Below, one piece after another: positions 9,396-19,388 of a stretch of DNA of 64,000 nt. The position numbers were made by a program, and so were the translations under genes. This DNA is from Peribacillus frigoritolerans (GTDB lineage Bacteria; Bacillota; Bacilli; Bacillales; DSM-1321). The stretch is from contig NZ_CP158190.1 in assembly GCF_040250305.1 (NCBI RefSeq), positions 3,814,001 to 3,878,000 on the forward strand, written 5' to 3'. The notes below the pieces were generated by a model. That model searched no databases, was not told the DNA's origin, and saw only the letters and a list, made by a program, of their open reading frames with translations. How positions within the stretch are numbered: position 1 is the stretch's first letter; each line of letters opens with the position of its first letter.

Positions 9396-9640
9396 AAAAA
9401 CCCCCATCCCAAAAACAGGGACGAGAGTTGACTCGCGGTACCACCCTGATTATGGACGCAGGAATTCATCCCAGGCCCATCACCTTCATAAAAGCCTTAA
9501 CGCGGCATGACGGCAGGTATTAGCTGCTCTCAGGACTAGCTTTCTGCTGCTCTTCACCTTGCAGCCCCTTTCAGCCTGGGGGACCACTCTCTTTTAGATG
9601 GACTTCAGCATACTTCATCCTTCAACGAATTATCTTATGT
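9396..9640 (-). promoter_or_regulatory. T-box leader of alaS
   Basis: The minus strand contains the T-box consensus AGGGTGGTACCGCG at 9434-9447, which pairs with the acceptor end of uncharged tRNA. It is followed by a terminator stem CTCGTCCC/GGGATGGG and a T-run at about 9396-9432. Upstream, between 9500 and 9630, is a stem I region; an alanine codon GCT in GCAGCTAATAC (complement at 9522-9524) is a plausible specifier, with the AGTA element of the specifier loop further 5'. T-box leaders of this kind raise transcription when tRNA-Ala is uncharged. The specifier assignment is inferred from position. Confidence 0.93.
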
Positions 9641-9645
9641 TATGG

Positions 9646-9674
9646 ATTATATTCACAAGACTTTTATTTGTCAA
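9646..9674 (-). promoter_or_regulatory. Sigma-A promoter of the alaS T-box transcript
   Basis: Perfect hexamers TTGACA and TATAAT are separated by 17 bases on the minus strand. The -35 box overlaps the last codons of the upstream yrrI gene, so alaS starts from inside that gene's end. Confidence 0.85.
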
Positions 9675-10740
9675 TAAGGGGCGGCTTCTTTCTAAAGTGA
9701 ACGCGGGCATGAAGTACAAAAACTTTCAATACAGCCAAGATGGGAATCGAAAGGACCATGCCCATGATACCTCCTATTTCACCCCCGGCCAATAATGCGA
9801 GCATGATGAACAGCGGATGCATATGGAGGCTTTTACCGACTATAAGCGGCGAAAGGATATTTCCCTCAAGAAATTGAAGTACAAGCACGATGACCGCGAT
9901 GATCAACACCATTTTAACTGACATTGTCGCGGCAATGACCAGTGCAGGAATCGCCCCAATAATCGGTCCGAAATACGGAATGACATTCGTTATCCCGATT
10001 ATCGCCCCCAATAGAAGCGGATATTGCATTCCGACTATCCAGAAGAGCAGCGAGGAAATCAAACCGATCACGACACAGACGATGATTTGTCCGCGGATAT
10101 AGCCGCCAAGCGACGCATCCACATCACGAATGAATGCCCGTCCCTGCTTGCGCCATTTTTTCGGCGTCATATACCATGCCATTTTTTTTAAAACGGTGAA
10201 ATCTTTCAGGATATAAAATGCGATGAATGGAATCAACGCAATCAGGACGATGAAATCAATCATCTTCATTGCATACTCCATCGCCTTTTCAGGTATACGC
10301 TTCAGCCAATCTTCGAAAAGGGTGACACCTTCTTCGAATCTTTCATGAATTCCGAACGGCCAGGCCGCCGTTTGATGATTGAGTTTATCAATGCTGCCCC
10401 GGTACTGTTCAACCAGTTCCGGCACGCTTTCCGACAGCTCGCGAACCTGGCTCACGATCACTGGAATGCCTTTATAAACAGCAAAGCCAATCCCTCCAAA
10501 AAACAATAAATAGATAATCGTAATCGAAAGCCAGCGACGCATCCCTTTCTCATTTAAATATTCCACTACAGGGTGCAACAAGTAACTGATGAACGCACCA
10601 ATCAAAAAAGGCAGCAGTACCGTCACACATACAGTAACGAAAGGTCCCCACATGGGCTTAAGTTTCATAAAGATATAGATAACAAAAAATAAGAGCAATA
10701 AAAAACCCAGGCGATAAAACCACTTTAGACGAATACTCAC
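9664..10740 (-). CDS. yrrI: AI-2E family transporter / permease (YrrI)
   Basis: This 358-residue integral membrane protein belongs to the AI-2E (PerM/YdiK) family; some members export small molecules or ions, but most are uncharacterised. Several strongly hydrophobic helices are visible, including FLLLLFFVIYIFM near the N-terminus, and the family segments GGYIRGQIIVCVVIGLISS, PYFGPIIGAIPA and SPLIVGKSLHMHPLFIMLAL. The GTG at 10740 is chosen as the start because GGGAGG lies eight bases upstream; an earlier GTG overlaps that site. It sits directly upstream of alaS, as in B. subtilis. The substrate is unknown. Confidence 0.9.
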   Translation of the reverse strand: MSIRLKWFYRLGFLLLLFFVIYIFMKLKPMWGPFVTVCVTVLLPFLIGAFISYLLHPVVEYLNEKGMRRWLSITIIYLLFFGGIGFAVYKGIPVIVSQVRELSESVPELVEQYRGSIDKLNHQTAAWPFGIHERFEEGVTLFEDWLKRIPEKAMEYAMKMIDFIVLIALIPFIAFYILKDFTVLKKMAWYMTPKKWRKQGRAFIRDVDASLGGYIRGQIIVCVVIGLISSLLFWIVGMQYPLLLGAIIGITNVIPYFGPIIGAIPALVIAATMSVKMVLIIAVIVLVLQFLEGNILSPLIVGKSLHMHPLFIMLALLAGGEIGGIMGMVLSIPILAVLKVFVLHARVHFRKKPPLIDK

Positions 10741-10792
10741 AATAAACACCTCCCGCTCATTTATTCTTCGAAAAGCGGAAGGTTTTCATACA

Positions 10793-10826
10793 TGAAAAAA
10801 GAGTGCCCTCATTACCAGGACACCCA
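10793..10826 (-). terminator. Terminator after yrzQ
   Basis: On the minus strand GTGTCCT and GAGGGCAC form a stem followed by TCTTTTTT. It lies just past the yrzQ stop codon. Confidence 0.75.
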
Positions 10827-10832
10827 TTGCCG

Positions 10833-10946
10833 CTATAATAATGACTTTAATCTTTTGCGTATTTTCTTCATGTTCCGTTTAATCATCTTCGAGTTCATCA
10901 AGTCCGAACCCAAGTTCATTAGAGTATTGCGTGAACGTCTAGCCAT
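10833..10946 (-). CDS. yrzQ: YrzQ family mini-protein
   Basis: A 37-codon frame encodes a very basic peptide beginning MARRSRNTLMNLGSDLMNSK and continuing with RNMKKIRKRLKSLL. It is preceded by GAGGTG at good spacing and followed by a terminator, so it behaves like a real gene. The sequence and place (beside yrrI and yrzR) fit the YrzQ family of Bacillales. The function is unknown; the charge suggests a nucleic-acid or ribosome contact, which is a guess. Confidence 0.75.
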   Translation of the reverse strand: MARRSRNTLMNLGSDLMNSKMIKRNMKKIRKRLKSLL

Positions 10947-10967
10947 TGCAAACACCTCTTCCGTTAT

Positions 10968-11162
10968 TTACATACCGAAGCGGCGGTCATTTTCCTCAAA
11001 CAAATCGTCCAATGAGCTTAAACTTCCATCTTCCTCGACTTGGTGCGTATTTATGAGCCCTTCGGATAGAGTCATTTCAATAAAGCAATTCCAACAATAA
11101 TATTGATTTACGCCAATCTTCCCAACATCTTTACTGCGGCAATTCGGACATTTAATTTCCAA
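10968..11162 (-). CDS. yrzR: Small zinc-ribbon protein YrzR
   Basis: The 64-residue product begins MEIKCPNCRSKDVGKIGVNQ and continues YYCWNCFIEM, giving two CxxC knuckles typical of a zinc ribbon, then an acidic tail. The TTG at 11162 is the likely start: it lies six bases after GAGGTG and ten bases past the stop of the PRC-barrel gene, whereas an upstream in-frame start would run through that gene. The match to YrzR rests on place and appearance. Function is unknown. Confidence 0.8.
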   Translation of the reverse strand: MEIKCPNCRSKDVGKIGVNQYYCWNCFIEMTLSEGLINTHQVEEDGSLSSLDDLFEENDRRFGM

Positions 11163-11172
11163 AATGGACACC

Positions 11173-11631
11173 TCACTGTTCATAAACTGAAACAATGATG
11201 GTATCCTTCCCTAATGCAGGCGGCTGTTTTGATTCTATCACTGTCGACTCCGAGAAAAACCCATCCGTTGTTTCATACGCTATAATCGTGCCCATTTTCT
11301 CCTTGAAATATACATCCTGCAGTAAACCAAGCTCTTCGCCCATTTCTGAAAAAAGCATGCGTCCCAATAATTCGTCCTTCGAAAGGCAAATGGAATCCGC
11401 AGGCACCTTCCTGAAGGTTGAATCCTGTTGCATGATGACGATCCCATCTGGACCGAATGAAGAAATATCGTCGAGTTTTAAATGAAAAGCCCTTTTGAAC
11501 AATGCTTGTTGATGAACGACCAAGCCTGTTACCTTACCCATTTCAGAAATTGATAAATCGTGGACCGTGCCGATTCTTTCTCCTTTGATTGTAAAAACCG
11601 GCATCCCTTTCAATAAAGAAAACGTCCGCAA
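11173..11631 (-). CDS. yrrD: PRC-barrel domain protein (YrrD-like)
   Basis: This 152-residue protein has two PRC-barrel-like halves. The first is MRTFSLLKGMPVFTIKGERIGTVHDL..., the second LLGRMLFSEMGEELGLLQDVYFKE. PRC barrels occur in RNA-processing factors and photosynthetic reaction centres and usually mediate binding. The TTG at 11631 is favoured by spacing from AAGGCGG; an ATG two codons earlier abuts it. It is followed by yrzR, yrzQ and a terminator, forming a small operon of poorly known genes upstream of yrrI. Its role is not established. Confidence 0.82.
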   Translation of the reverse strand: MRTFSLLKGMPVFTIKGERIGTVHDLSISEMGKVTGLVVHQQALFKRAFHLKLDDISSFGPDGIVIMQQDSTFRKVPADSICLSKDELLGRMLFSEMGEELGLLQDVYFKEKMGTIIAYETTDGFFSESTVIESKQPPALGKDTIIVSVYEQ

Positions 11632-11741
11632 GGTCATCCCGCCTTTCCGAACATTTTTATTATCTCTTTACTAATGTAAATAGATGTGCTGAAAGGTTTT
11701 CCATTGTTGGTCCCTCTTCCGTCAATACAGAATCCAGGCCA

Positions 11742-11768
11742 CAAAAAAAAGACCGGTTTCCCGGTCTA
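11742..11768 (-). terminator. Terminator of the lemA-TPM operon
   Basis: AGACCGG and CCGGTCT form a stem followed by eight T residues on the minus strand, directly downstream of the TPM-domain gene. Confidence 0.88.
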
Positions 11769-11779
11769 ATACACTTACC

Positions 11780-12556
11780 TTACCATCCTCTGCTGGCACC
11801 TCCGCCACCGGAACTTCCTCCGCCGCCGCCCCGTGGACCGCCGCTTCCGCCTCCACGGCCGCCACCACCACCTCCGCGACTAATGAATATCAAAAGGATA
11901 TTGATTAGCGTTTGAAGGAAAAATCCTTTAAAGAACTTGGCATCGAGGATGAATACGATGATGACTACGATGATAATGAGGAAAATCTGTAAACCTGATG
12001 GCTGAAAGGTTTCTGACTCGGGCTGAACGGTGAGATCTTGATAAAACTCGTCACCTAGGTCGTATTCTTTCGTGACGTCGTTATATACAGCCTTATAGGT
12101 CTCCGTCAGGGCAACATCATATTTACCCTCTTTCACCGCAGGGATAGCCACATCATCCAAAATCTGTCCAGATCTTATATCGGTAATGGCCCCTTCCAAA
12201 CCGTACCCCACTTCAATGTGGATTTTCTGTTCTTCCATGGCAAGCACAATGAGGACTCCATTGTTCAACTCGGCATCACCAAGCTTGAATGATCTAAATG
12301 CCTCGACCGAGTACTCCTCGATTTCGGATTCTTCCATCGAATCAACCGTCAAAACGGAAATTTGTGCTTTTGTGGCATCATCCAATCGTTTCCCAAGTTC
12401 GATGAGTTCGGATTTTTCCTGATCATCCAGGACTCCAGCAAAGTCCTGAACATATATATCCCCAACTGGTTCAGGGATGTTAGGTTGTGCTGCGGCTACG
12501 TTTGCTAAACCGAACGTGAGAATGAAGAATAGCGCAAACACAGCGAGTCTTTTCAT
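11780..12556 (-). CDS. TPM-domain (YgcG-like) membrane protein with Gly-rich tail
   Basis: The 258-residue protein starts with a signal-like helix (LAVFALFFILTFGLANVAAA), then a TPM domain: YVQDFAGVLDDQEKSELIEL, LTVDSMEESEIEEYSVEAFR and GLEGAITDIRSGQILDD. A second membrane helix follows near residue 195 and the end is a low-complexity glycine/serine tail. TPM proteins are linked to membrane protein quality control in plants and are of unclear role in bacteria. It is coupled (TAATG) to lemA, a pairing common in bacteria. The catalytic role, if any, is unknown. Confidence 0.88.
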   Translation of the reverse strand: MKRLAVFALFFILTFGLANVAAAQPNIPEPVGDIYVQDFAGVLDDQEKSELIELGKRLDDATKAQISVLTVDSMEESEIEEYSVEAFRSFKLGDAELNNGVLIVLAMEEQKIHIEVGYGLEGAITDIRSGQILDDVAIPAVKEGKYDVALTETYKAVYNDVTKEYDLGDEFYQDLTVQPESETFQPSGLQIFLIIIVVIIVFILDAKFFKGFFLQTLINILLIFISRGGGGGGRGGGSGGPRGGGGGSSGGGGASRGW

Positions 12557-13122
12557 TATTTATCGCTCCCGAAATCAACCTTTGGCGTTTCTTTTTCTTG
12601 ATCGGTCACTTCAAAATATGGTTTGGCATCGAACCCGAACGCTCCTGCCATCATATTCTTCGGAAAGCGTTTAATCATTTTATTATAGTTGGTAACTTCA
12701 TCATTATAGTCTTTTCGTGCTACCGTCAGCCGATTTTCCGTTCCTTCCAAACTATCCATGAGACCCTTAAAGTTCTCATTGGCCTTTAAATCCGGATAGT
12801 TTTCGACAACCACCAAAAGTCGGCTCAAGGCCCCACTCAATTCTTGATCGGCATCAATCGCTTCTTCAGTCGAATTGGCACCGGCCAGCTTCGAGCGTGC
12901 ATCACTCACCGCTTTAATGGCTTCCGTTTCATGCGAAGCATAACCCTTCACCGTTTCGACAAGATTTGGAATCAAATCCGCTCTTCGTTTTAATTGATTA
13001 TCCACCTGCGACCATTTATTGTCGACGTCTTCACTTGCACTTACAAGGCCGTTATATGAAGATGCCCCATAAATGACAAGTAAAACGACAACGACTATTC
13101 CTATTATCCAACCTTTTTTCAT
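12556..13122 (-). CDS. lemA: LemA family protein
   Basis: This 188-residue protein has one N-terminal membrane helix (WIIGIVVVVLLVIYGASSYN) and a LemA helical domain: VDNKWSQVDNQLKRRADLIPNL, then long amphipathic helices and NKMIKRFPKNMMAGAFGFD near the end. The family is conserved but of unclear function. ATG 13122 lies six bases after GGGGG. It is the first gene of a two-gene unit with the TPM protein, which suggests that the two act together at the membrane. Confidence 0.92.
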   Translation of the reverse strand: MKKGWIIGIVVVVLLVIYGASSYNGLVSASEDVDNKWSQVDNQLKRRADLIPNLVETVKGYASHETEAIKAVSDARSKLAGANSTEEAIDADQELSGALSRLLVVVENYPDLKANENFKGLMDSLEGTENRLTVARKDYNDEVTNYNKMIKRFPKNMMAGAFGFDAKPYFEVTDQEKETPKVDFGSDK

Positions 13123-13205
13123 CAAATACCCCCTACTCTTTCACATATTAGTTATAGTTCCACCAAAACTATGAATTTTAAACAAAATTCATCCAAAAGA
13201 ACCCG

Positions 13206-15611
13206 CTACATAAAATCATAAGGCGTGACATTCTCCATCCCGATCATCGGGTCAGCATGCATGAGAATATCAAGATAACTTGATTGTTGAGATACCTCTC
13301 CCTTTTCCGCCGGCATTTCTTCTTCACTCAAAATCCCCTGCAGCTTTTCACGCAAAGTCGTTTTGCGGCTCATCTCATCATTACGCTCGATCCCTAAACG
13401 GAATGCATCTTCTTCACCACAAAGGATCAAGAAATTTTTACTGCGCGTAATCGCCGTATACAATAAATTACGTCGGAGCATCCGATAATAGCTTTTCACT
13501 ACAGGTAAAATGACAATGGGGAATTCACTTCCCTGCGACTTATGGATGGAGCAGCAATAGGCATGTGTGATCTGGTTCAAGTCCTGCTTCGTGTATGTCA
13601 CTTCGATGCCTTCGAACGATATGATTACTTTATCGACAGAATCGGTATTTTCTTTAGCGAACAATATCGACACGATTTCTCCCATATCGCCATTAAAGAC
13701 GCCCTCCTCTGGCTGGTTCACCAGTTGAAGCACCTTATCTCCCGTTCTGTATATTACGTCTCCGAATTTTATTTCCCGCCGCTTTTCATCCGCATTGCTA
13801 TTGAACACTTCCTGAAGCATTTTATTCAATGCATCAATGCCGGCAGGTCCTCTATACATGGGAGCCAGCACCTGTATATCCTTGGCCGTGAAGCCTTTCG
13901 TCCTGGCATTGGCAACCACTTTCTCGATAACTTGGGCGATTTGACCGGTTTGGCAGCGAATGAACGATCGATCTTCTTGCTGTTTCGTGACATCATCCGG
14001 AAGCCTTCCTTTTTTGATTTCATGTGCCAATTCAATGATCGACGAGCCATCGGCTTGACGATAAATATGTTCAAGACTGACAGTCGGGACACAATTCGAT
14101 GCAAGCAAATCCTTTAAAACCTGCCCAGGTCCAACAGATGGCAGCTGATCTTCATCACCAACCAATATCACTTGGACATTTTCCGGCAGAGCTTTAAACA
14201 ATTGATGGGCCAGCCACGTATCCACCATTGAAACCTCATCGATGATTACGATACGGCCATCCAGCTGATTATCCTCATCATGGGAAAAGCCTTCACTCCC
14301 GTTCCACCCGAGCAAACGATGGATCGTAACAGCGGGAAGCCCAGTCGATTCGGCCATGCGTTTCGCTGCACGGCCAGTAGGAGCCGCAAGTACGAATGGA
14401 AATGGATCGCTTCCTTCTTTTTTATAATCGTTAATGTCCATGGAAACGCCATGCAGCTCTGCATATAGCTCAACGATTCCTTTGATGACTGTCGTCTTAC
14501 CCGTACCCGGTCCGCCCGTCAAGATTAACATGGGTGATTGCAGGGCCGTTTGGATCGCTTCCTTTTGGGCCGGGGCATAGGAAACATCCAGCCGCTCTTC
14601 CAGCTCCCCAAGTGCCAGCAAGAACTCTGATTCGGGGAACTGGTCCTCATACTCGGTTTGAGCAAGCAGCCGCTTGATGTTCATCACGATTCCCTTTTCC
14701 GAATAGAAAAGCGAAGGCGGATAAATTCGTTGATCCTCGACAACTATTTTCCCCTCTTGCGTCAATTCGATTATTTCCGAGGAAATGTTCGTGAACTCAA
14801 TGCGGTCCCGCTTATTTTCCTCAAGCAGCCGTTTGACCGCTTCCAATAGCTGCTCAGCTTCTATGTAGATATTTCCGTCCTGCAGGCATTGAGATTCAAG
14901 CGTATACAAGCACGCAGCCTTGATTCGGTCGGGATGGCTGCCGGAAATGCCCAGCTGATGTCCAAGCTCATCCGCCCGTCCAAAACCAATCCCTTCAATA
15001 TCCTCTACGAGCTTATACGGATTTCCCTGAACCATCGTGATCGTATCCTGTTTATACATTTGATAAATCTTCATCGACAGCTGCGGACCGAAGCCATATT
15101 GATTCAGGGCGATCATCACCTGCTCCAGACCTTGATGCTCGACCAATGTATCATAGAGGCCCTTTGCCTTTTCCCCGGATAGCTTCGGGATATCATCAAG
15201 TAGCGAGGGCTGAGCCAGAATTTTTGAAATTGCCTTTTCACCCAGTGTCTCAACAATGCTTTCTGCTGTTTTCTTCCCAATGCCCTTGAAAAGGTCACCT
15301 GATAAATAACTGACGATGCCTTCCTTGGATTGAGGCAGATCCTTGCGAAAATGCTCTACATGAAATTGAAGGCCAAAACGCGGATGTTCCTTCATGGCCC
15401 CATAAAAAATATAGATCTCATCCTCATGCATCCTTGGAAAATAACCAGTTACGACCGCTTCCTTCTCTTCATAATTCAGATTCGTTTCATGCACACGAAT
15501 TCTTACAACCGAGTACATATTTTCTTCATTATGAAAGATCGTCACTAAATGACTTCCTTTCATGAACATTTTCTCTTCTGAAAACAAATCCAACGAATCT
15601 TGCTGGCTCAA
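13206..15611 (-). CDS. recD2: ATP-dependent DNA helicase RecD2 (YrrC)
   Basis: RecD2 is a superfamily 1B 5'-3' helicase that works without RecBC and protects replication forks and takes part in repair. The 801-residue product has the extended N-terminal region with helix-hairpin-helix repeats (SGDLFKGIGKKTAESIV, EDIEGIGFGRADELG), Walker A GGPGTGKTT near residue 366, Walker B IVIIDEVSMVD, GDEDQLPSVGPGQVL, and the C-terminal HAYCCSIHKSQGSEFP and YTAITRSKN motifs. The start is taken as the TTG at 15611, six bases behind GGGGAG; an ATG seven codons earlier has no ribosome site. It lies next to yrrB, as in B. subtilis. Confidence 0.96.
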   Translation of the reverse strand: MSQQDSLDLFSEEKMFMKGSHLVTIFHNEENMYSVVRIRVHETNLNYEEKEAVVTGYFPRMHEDEIYIFYGAMKEHPRFGLQFHVEHFRKDLPQSKEGIVSYLSGDLFKGIGKKTAESIVETLGEKAISKILAQPSLLDDIPKLSGEKAKGLYDTLVEHQGLEQVMIALNQYGFGPQLSMKIYQMYKQDTITMVQGNPYKLVEDIEGIGFGRADELGHQLGISGSHPDRIKAACLYTLESQCLQDGNIYIEAEQLLEAVKRLLEENKRDRIEFTNISSEIIELTQEGKIVVEDQRIYPPSLFYSEKGIVMNIKRLLAQTEYEDQFPESEFLLALGELEERLDVSYAPAQKEAIQTALQSPMLILTGGPGTGKTTVIKGIVELYAELHGVSMDINDYKKEGSDPFPFVLAAPTGRAAKRMAESTGLPAVTIHRLLGWNGSEGFSHDEDNQLDGRIVIIDEVSMVDTWLAHQLFKALPENVQVILVGDEDQLPSVGPGQVLKDLLASNCVPTVSLEHIYRQADGSSIIELAHEIKKGRLPDDVTKQQEDRSFIRCQTGQIAQVIEKVVANARTKGFTAKDIQVLAPMYRGPAGIDALNKMLQEVFNSNADEKRREIKFGDVIYRTGDKVLQLVNQPEEGVFNGDMGEIVSILFAKENTDSVDKVIISFEGIEVTYTKQDLNQITHAYCCSIHKSQGSEFPIVILPVVKSYYRMLRRNLLYTAITRSKNFLILCGEEDAFRLGIERNDEMSRKTTLREKLQGILSEEEMPAEKGEVSQQSSYLDILMHADPMIGMENVTPYDFM

Positions 15612-15647
15612 CGCTTCTCCCCACCTTTCCATGCATATGCTTTTTAT

Positions 15648-16319
15648 TTACTCAGCATTCATTTCTTCCAACAGTTTCTTACCGTGCGCAGCAAGCATAT
15701 GGTCAGGCTGTGCTTCCAAAGCCTTATCAAAATAAGCCATCGCTGCTTGCGCATCCTCACGATACCCTGCAAACGCAACACCTAAATTATAATAAGCATC
15801 CGCATGATTCGGATCCTGTTCCACAACTAAATTCAGTTGATTGATCAATTCATCATATAATTCCGCATTAGCAAGACATAACGCATATTGGAATCTTGCA
15901 TCAACGTCCTCAGGGCTCAGCTCCACCGTTCTCTGTAAATAAGGCATCGCCAATTTCGGCTGATCTAATGCCATCAATGTCAATCCAAGCATGAAGTAAG
16001 CATCGCTGTTATCCAGCCCTAAACGGATTGCCTTTTCGAACATATCCTTCGCTTCGACTAGTTTAGAATCTGATTCATAATATAAGTTTCCTAAAGAATA
16101 GTAAGCCGCTGCTGCATTTTCATCCAGCTCGATCGCCTTTTTGTAAAACTTGACCGCTTTATCCGTTTCACCAACGGCAGTCAATACATTCCCAAAGTTT
16201 ATGTAGGCAACAGGCTCATTCGGATTTTCCTCGATCGCCTCATTAAAAACTTTCGCCGCTTCTTCGTATTTCCCTTGCTGCATAAATTCAATTCCTTGTT
16301 GATTCTTATCCATATCCAT
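15648..16319 (-). CDS. yrrB: TPR-repeat protein (YrrB)
   Basis: This 223-residue protein is almost entirely tetratricopeptide repeats; about six copies of the ~34-residue unit can be seen, for example AYINFGNVLTAVGETDKAVK, AYYSLGNLYYESDSKLVEAK and AYYNLGVAFAGYREDAQAAM. TPR arrays mediate protein-protein contacts. No signal peptide or membrane helix is present, so it is cytosolic. GGAG precedes the ATG by five bases. It lies between mnmA and recD2, in conserved order. The partner is unknown. Confidence 0.92.
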   Translation of the reverse strand: MDMDKNQQGIEFMQQGKYEEAAKVFNEAIEENPNEPVAYINFGNVLTAVGETDKAVKFYKKAIELDENAAAAYYSLGNLYYESDSKLVEAKDMFEKAIRLGLDNSDAYFMLGLTLMALDQPKLAMPYLQRTVELSPEDVDARFQYALCLANAELYDELINQLNLVVEQDPNHADAYYNLGVAFAGYREDAQAAMAYFDKALEAQPDHMLAAHGKKLLEEMNAE

Positions 16320-16391
16320 TCACACTCCATTTTTATATTAAAAAGTATAGCATAAGCCAGTGGTCGAATTCAGGCGGTACACCCGCAATCC

Positions 16392-16427
16392 AAAAGAAGT
16401 CCCCAACCGCAAACACAGCTGGGGACA
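16392..16427 (-). terminator. Terminator after mnmA
   Basis: GTCCCC and GGGGAC with flanking pairs form a stem followed by TTCTTTT on the minus strand, just past the mnmA stop codon. Confidence 0.8.
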
Positions 16428-16435
16428 TGCTTATT

Positions 16436-17560
<1,125 letters not shown>

Positions 17561-17580
17561 TCATTTATTTAAAGTAAGAA

Positions 17581-18726
17581 TTATCTTCTCACTAATCTAT
17601 TAACGATTTTAACGGTGGTTTCAGCCGCCTGCCTTACTTCCTCTTCCGTGTTGTTCAGACCGAAGCTGAAACGAATCGAATTCTTCGTCCGCTCCGAATC
17701 TTTCCCGAACATCGCCACAAGCACATGCGACGGATCGATTGACCCAGCTGTACAAGCGGATCCGCTCGATACAGCAACACCTGCCAAGTCCATATTAACG
17801 AGCATCGATTCCACATTCGTACCAGGAAAACTAACATTCAGCACATGCGGCAGCGACTGTTCCATAGATCCGTTAATTTCATATTGTACATCCGCCTCAT
17901 CAAAGACGGCAAGCAATACGTCTTTAAATCGCTTGTATTGCTCCTTTTTCTCTTTCATCATGCTTTGTGCAATTGAAACGGCTTCTGCAAAACCGGCAAT
18001 TGCAGGCACGCTTTCCGTACCAGCACGGCGCTTGCGTTCTTGTTCCCCGCCATATAATTGCGGATTCAGCTTCAAGCCTTCACGCATATAAAGAAAGCCG
18101 ATTCCTTTTGGACCGTTGATTTTATGCGCGGTTACACTAAGCAAATCCACACCCAACTCTCGAACGTCGATAGAGATCAAACCATATGCCTGAACCGCAT
18201 CCGTATGGAAAATGGCTTGATGCCCCTTGAGCAGCTCTCCAATTTCAGCAATCGGCTGGACCGTTCCAACCTCATTATTGCCGAACATGACCGAAACCAA
18301 AATCGTGTCATCCCGCAATGCGGCCTTTAGATCGGCAATTGAAATAAGCCCCGCTTCATTCACAGGTAAATATGTGACCTCAAAGCCAGACTTCTCAAGG
18401 AATTGGCATGTATGCAAAACCGCATGATGCTCAATCTCCGTCGTAATGATGTGCTTCCCTTTATCTTTATAAGCATTCGCAACACCAATGATCGCCGTAT
18501 TATCCGCCTCGGTTCCGCCGCTCGTGAAAATGATTTCATTCCGCCCCGCACCGATGCTCGCCGCAATACTCGAACGCGCCTCATCCAAAACATGGCGTGC
18601 CTCCCGACCGAAAGCATGAATGCTCGACGGATTCCCGAAGTCATGGCTCATGACCGTCATCATCCTATCGATCACATTCGGATGCATCGGTGAAGTCGCA
18701 GCATGATCTAAATATATTCTGTCCAC
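17581..18726 (-). CDS. yrvO: Cysteine desulfurase (YrvO type), partner of MnmA
   Basis: This 381-residue PLP enzyme takes sulfur from cysteine as a persulfide. The N-terminus IYLDHAATSPMHP, the PLP-lysine context SVTAHKINGPKGIGFLY and the active-site cysteine loop SSGSACTAGSIDPSHV are all intact, the last being the IscS-type long loop. In B. subtilis YrvO delivers sulfur directly to MnmA, and here mnmA is the next gene. The start is GTG, ten bases after GGAGG. A stem-loop terminator lies between cymR and this gene, so readthrough from cymR is probably partial. Confidence 0.94.
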   Translation of the reverse strand: MDRIYLDHAATSPMHPNVIDRMMTVMSHDFGNPSSIHAFGREARHVLDEARSSIAASIGAGRNEIIFTSGGTEADNTAIIGVANAYKDKGKHIITTEIEHHAVLHTCQFLEKSGFEVTYLPVNEAGLISIADLKAALRDDTILVSVMFGNNEVGTVQPIAEIGELLKGHQAIFHTDAVQAYGLISIDVRELGVDLLSVTAHKINGPKGIGFLYMREGLKLNPQLYGGEQERKRRAGTESVPAIAGFAEAVSIAQSMMKEKKEQYKRFKDVLLAVFDEADVQYEINGSMEQSLPHVLNVSFPGTNVESMLVNMDLAGVAVSSGSACTAGSIDPSHVLVAMFGKDSERTKNSIRFSFGLNNTEEEVRQAAETTVKIVNRLVRR

Positions 18727-18744
18727 TTTTTTGTCGCCTCCATT

Positions 18745-18774
18745 AAAAAACGCAAGCGCCTACATAATAGGCGC
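18745..18774 (-). terminator. Terminator between cymR and yrvO
   Basis: On the minus strand GCGCCTA pairs with TAGGCGC and is followed by TTGCGTTTTTT. It stands directly in front of the yrvO ribosome binding site, so it could set the ratio of cymR to yrvO transcripts. Confidence 0.8.
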
Positions 18775-18786
18775 ATTGCTAATCAC

Positions 18787-19206
18787 TTAAATATAGTACA
18801 TATAAGAATCGATTTCACCCGTATCCTTGTAGCTCGCCAAATCCATAAGCGTCGTATTATCCAATACGTCCTTCACAGCATCGCGAATCCGGATCCAAAG
18901 CTGGCGCTTCACCGGCTCCTCATCCTCAATTCCTTCAACAGGAGTAATCGGCCCTTCCAATACACGAATGACATCACCAGAAGTAATCTCCTGAGGATCT
19001 TTAGACAGGACATACCCGCCATACGCACCGCGCACACTCTTCACCAATCCCGCATTACGAAGCGGCGCAATCAGCTGCTCCAAATAATGCTCCGACAGAT
19101 TATGCGTCTGGGCAATCGATTTCAAACTCTTCGGGCCTTCTCCATAATGTTTAGCAAGCTCAATCATAATTGTCAAACCATAACGGCCTTTAGTAGATAT
19201 CTTCAT
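18787..19206 (-). CDS. cymR: Rrf2-family cysteine metabolism repressor CymR
   Basis: CymR is the global repressor of cysteine uptake and synthesis genes in Bacillales and acts in complex with CysK. The 139-residue product starts MKISTKGRYGLTIMIELA, the typical Rrf2 winged-helix start, followed by the recognition-helix region SEHYLEQLIAPLRNAGLVK and the wing VRGAYGGYVLSK. It has no cysteines where Fe-S Rrf2 proteins keep three, as expected for CymR. The ATG at 19206 is about eight bases behind GAGG. Its place upstream of the desulfurase and mnmA is conserved. Confidence 0.95.
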   Translation of the reverse strand: MKISTKGRYGLTIMIELAKHYGEGPKSLKSIAQTHNLSEHYLEQLIAPLRNAGLVKSVRGAYGGYVLSKDPQEITSGDVIRVLEGPITPVEGIEDEEPVKRQLWIRIRDAVKDVLDNTTLMDLASYKDTGEIDSYMYYI

Positions 19207-19251
19207 ACATATACACCTCAAATTATTTATCCGTTTCTAAATTCTTTTGAA

Positions 19252-19260
19252 ATTATAGCA
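19252..19260 (-). promoter_or_regulatory. Extended -10 promoter of cymR
   Basis: The minus strand shows TGCTATAAT, a perfect -10 with the TGn extension, about 45 bases upstream of the cymR start codon. No good -35 box is visible, which extended -10 promoters do not require. Confidence 0.55.
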
Positions 19261-19388
19261 TATTCCCGCCGGAAATGCATTCACCCGCCCTTCATTTGTC
19301 AAATTATCCTAATTGGAGAGGTAGGAAAAAGGAAAGAAAAGAATGAAATGTGAACGATAGGATGACGAATTTTATACAGCATTTTGGG

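Noticed and set aside
10741..10749. GTG at 10749 as start of yrrI
   Set aside because: It overlaps the GGGAGG site itself; the GTG at 10740 has normal spacing.
15612..15632. ATG at 15632 as start of recD2
   Set aside because: No ribosome site upstream, while GGGGAG stands six bases before the TTG at 15611.
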